Assembly (NCBI GenBank): GCA_031263965.1
Contig: JAISES010000284.1
Coordinates: 1-7,440 of the forward strand
Reading direction: 5' to 3'
DNA length: 7,440 nt
DNA from: Prevotella sp.
GTDB taxonomy: Bacteria; Bacteroidota; Bacteroidia; Bacteroidales; Dysgonomonadaceae
Shown: in pieces, positions 6,583-7,440 of the stretch
Layout: every line of letters begins with the position of its first letter
Numbering within the stretch: position 1 is the stretch's first letter
Notes under the pieces: generated by a model
Database searches by the model: none
What the model was told of the DNA's origin: nothing
Seen by the model: only the letters and a program-made list of their open reading frames with translations
Made by a program: the position numbers and the translations under genes

Positions 6583-7410
6583 TTATTTTTTCTTCTTCAT
6601 GGCATAAGTCCGGGCCTTCAGGAATTCGCCGAATTCTTTTATATTTTCATACTCAGACTGCTCCTCTACCGTTATGGGCTTACCAAAACGAATATAAACA
6701 GTTTTGCCTTTCTTATTCGTTACCTCATGTAATAACCGTACTGTACGTATGCGCCAGTCGATGAAACCAAGAAAACGATAGAACCATGAATTGTTTCCGG
6801 ATATAAACATCGGTATAACCGGTACTTTTGCTTTTTTTATCAATTTAAGCACCGGTTCCTGCCATTCGCGGTCTTCGGTGCGATCGAGGTGAGGAGACGA
6901 AACGCCCCCTGCCGGAAACAGTCCCAAGGGATGTCCTTCTTTCAAATGTCCAAGACACTGCTTTACTCCGCCTACGCTGGATTTCACTTCCGACATTTTA
7001 TTATCTTTAGAGTATGGATTAACTCCTATGAAGTGTTTTTCCATTGTATCTATTTGCATCAGCATCCAGTTGACCATCATCTTATAGTCTCTCCGTTTGC
7101 CGGCAACAGTACTGATAGCGATGATGCCGTCGATATGTCCGTAAGGATGGTTCGATACTGTAATAAAAGGGCCTTCCTTAAAGTCGTCAAGAACCTCATA
7201 GTTCTCATATTTGCGGATGATACGGAGTTTGTCGAGCATATCATTCACAAATTCCAGACCCGTCAGATGTTTTGAAGCGTCATATACAGCATTTACCTTA
7301 TTTATACCTGTTACTTTAAACAGGAATTTTATAATAATATTACCGGAACGTCCTCTAAAAACGGGGTGCATCCCCCTTATCATATCTTTACTTATCAGTT
7401 TTTCCTTCAT
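6583..7410 (-). CDS. LPLAT-family acyltransferase (PlsC/hemolysin-like)
   Basis: The 275-residue protein belongs to the lysophospholipid acyltransferase superfamily, which moves acyl chains onto glycerol-, amino- or sphingolipid precursors at the inner face of the membrane. The catalytic block is NHPYGHIDG (87-95), with His88 and Asp94 spaced as in the hemolysin/OlsA-like branch (NHPxGxxDG) rather than the HX4D of classical PlsC. The acceptor-binding block is GLFPAGGVS (163-171), where FPEG is usual in PlsC. VPVIPMFISGNNS (196-208) matches the later conserved block. No clear transmembrane helix is present, so it is probably peripheral, helped by basic patches and the Lys-rich C-terminus. The likely role is the O-acylation step for an amino lipid or phospholipid; glycine lipids are one Bacteroidota option. 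It is the first gene of a probable operon with the HAD hydrolase. The start ATG lies four bases after a promoter-like box. Confidence 0.9.
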   Translation of the reverse strand: MKEKLISKDMIRGMHPVFRGRSGNIIIKFLFKVTGINKVNAVYDASKHLTGLEFVNDMLDKLRIIRKYENYEVLDDFKEGPFITVSNHPYGHIDGIIAISTVAGKRRDYKMMVNWMLMQIDTMEKHFIGVNPYSKDNKMSEVKSSVGGVKQCLGHLKEGHPLGLFPAGGVSSPHLDRTEDREWQEPVLKLIKKAKVPVIPMFISGNNSWFYRFLGFIDWRIRTVRLLHEVTNKKGKTVYIRFGKPITVEEQSEYENIKEFGEFLKARTYAMKKKK

Positions 7411-7414
7411 GCCG

Positions 7415-7422
7415 TAAAGGTA
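7415..7422 (-). promoter_or_regulatory. Possible -7 box for the acyltransferase-HAD operon
   Basis: TACCTTTA matches TAnnTTTG in all but the last base and ends four bases before the ATG at 7410. If used, the transcript would begin at or within a few bases of the start codon. The expected -33 element would fall at or beyond the window edge, so it cannot be checked here. Confidence 0.4.
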
Positions 7423-7440
7423 CGAAACTTCTATTTGATA

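Noticed and set aside
6889..7275. Plus-strand open frame of 128 codons opposite the acyltransferase
   Set aside because: The minus strand encodes a complete acyltransferase with its conserved blocks here; the plus frame is its shadow.

Overview
The window looks like a chromosomal stretch of a Bacteroidota genome, most likely order Bacteroidales; a Dysgonomonas/Parabacteroides-type organism is my guess. The reasons are a TonB-dependent receptor with an N-terminal carboxypeptidase-regulatory-like domain, a short Cys/His-rich partner of a type I associate with Bacteroidota, promoter-like TAnnTTTG boxes, almost no Shine-Dalgarno sequences, and a bacterial inositol-phosphate synthase. Nearly everything is on the minus strand; only the cupin gene is on plus.

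Left end (1-894, all minus): the 5' part of a SAM-dependent methyltransferase running off the window, preceded by a perfect 14-bp hairpin, then a 100-residue hypothetical protein built from two copies of a helical W..M[TS]..EK..F...R unit, then AT-rich intergenic DNA ending in a terminator-like hairpin.

Centre-left (895-3680, minus): a likely two-gene operon. The promoter-proximal gene encodes an exported 160-residue protein with ten cysteines and a His cluster (HYC_CC_PP-like). The second encodes a full-length outer-membrane TonB-dependent receptor. Together they suggest binding and uptake of a metal or metal complex; the substrate is unknown.

Centre (3681-4276): a divergent promoter region, a small single-domain cupin on plus, and a 16-bp perfect inverted repeat that lies 3' of both the cupin and the convergent inositol-phosphate synthase gene.

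Right (4296-7422, minus): a lysophospholipid-type acyltransferase and a HAD-family hydrolase separated by 14 nt (likely one operon), followed after 242 nt of intergenic DNA by myo-inositol-1-phosphate synthase. An acyltransferase, a phosphatase-fold enzyme and inositol-phosphate synthase side by side suggest membrane-lipid (perhaps inositol-lipid) metabolism, but a CDP-alcohol phosphatidyltransferase, which that pathway would need, is not in the window.

I see no mobile element, CRISPR array, tRNA or rRNA, and no clear evidence of an undescribed multi-gene system. The most notable items are the Cys/His-rich protein with its receptor, the repeat-built small protein, the HAD enzyme lacking the usual second aspartate, and a related pair of hairpins at gene ends.
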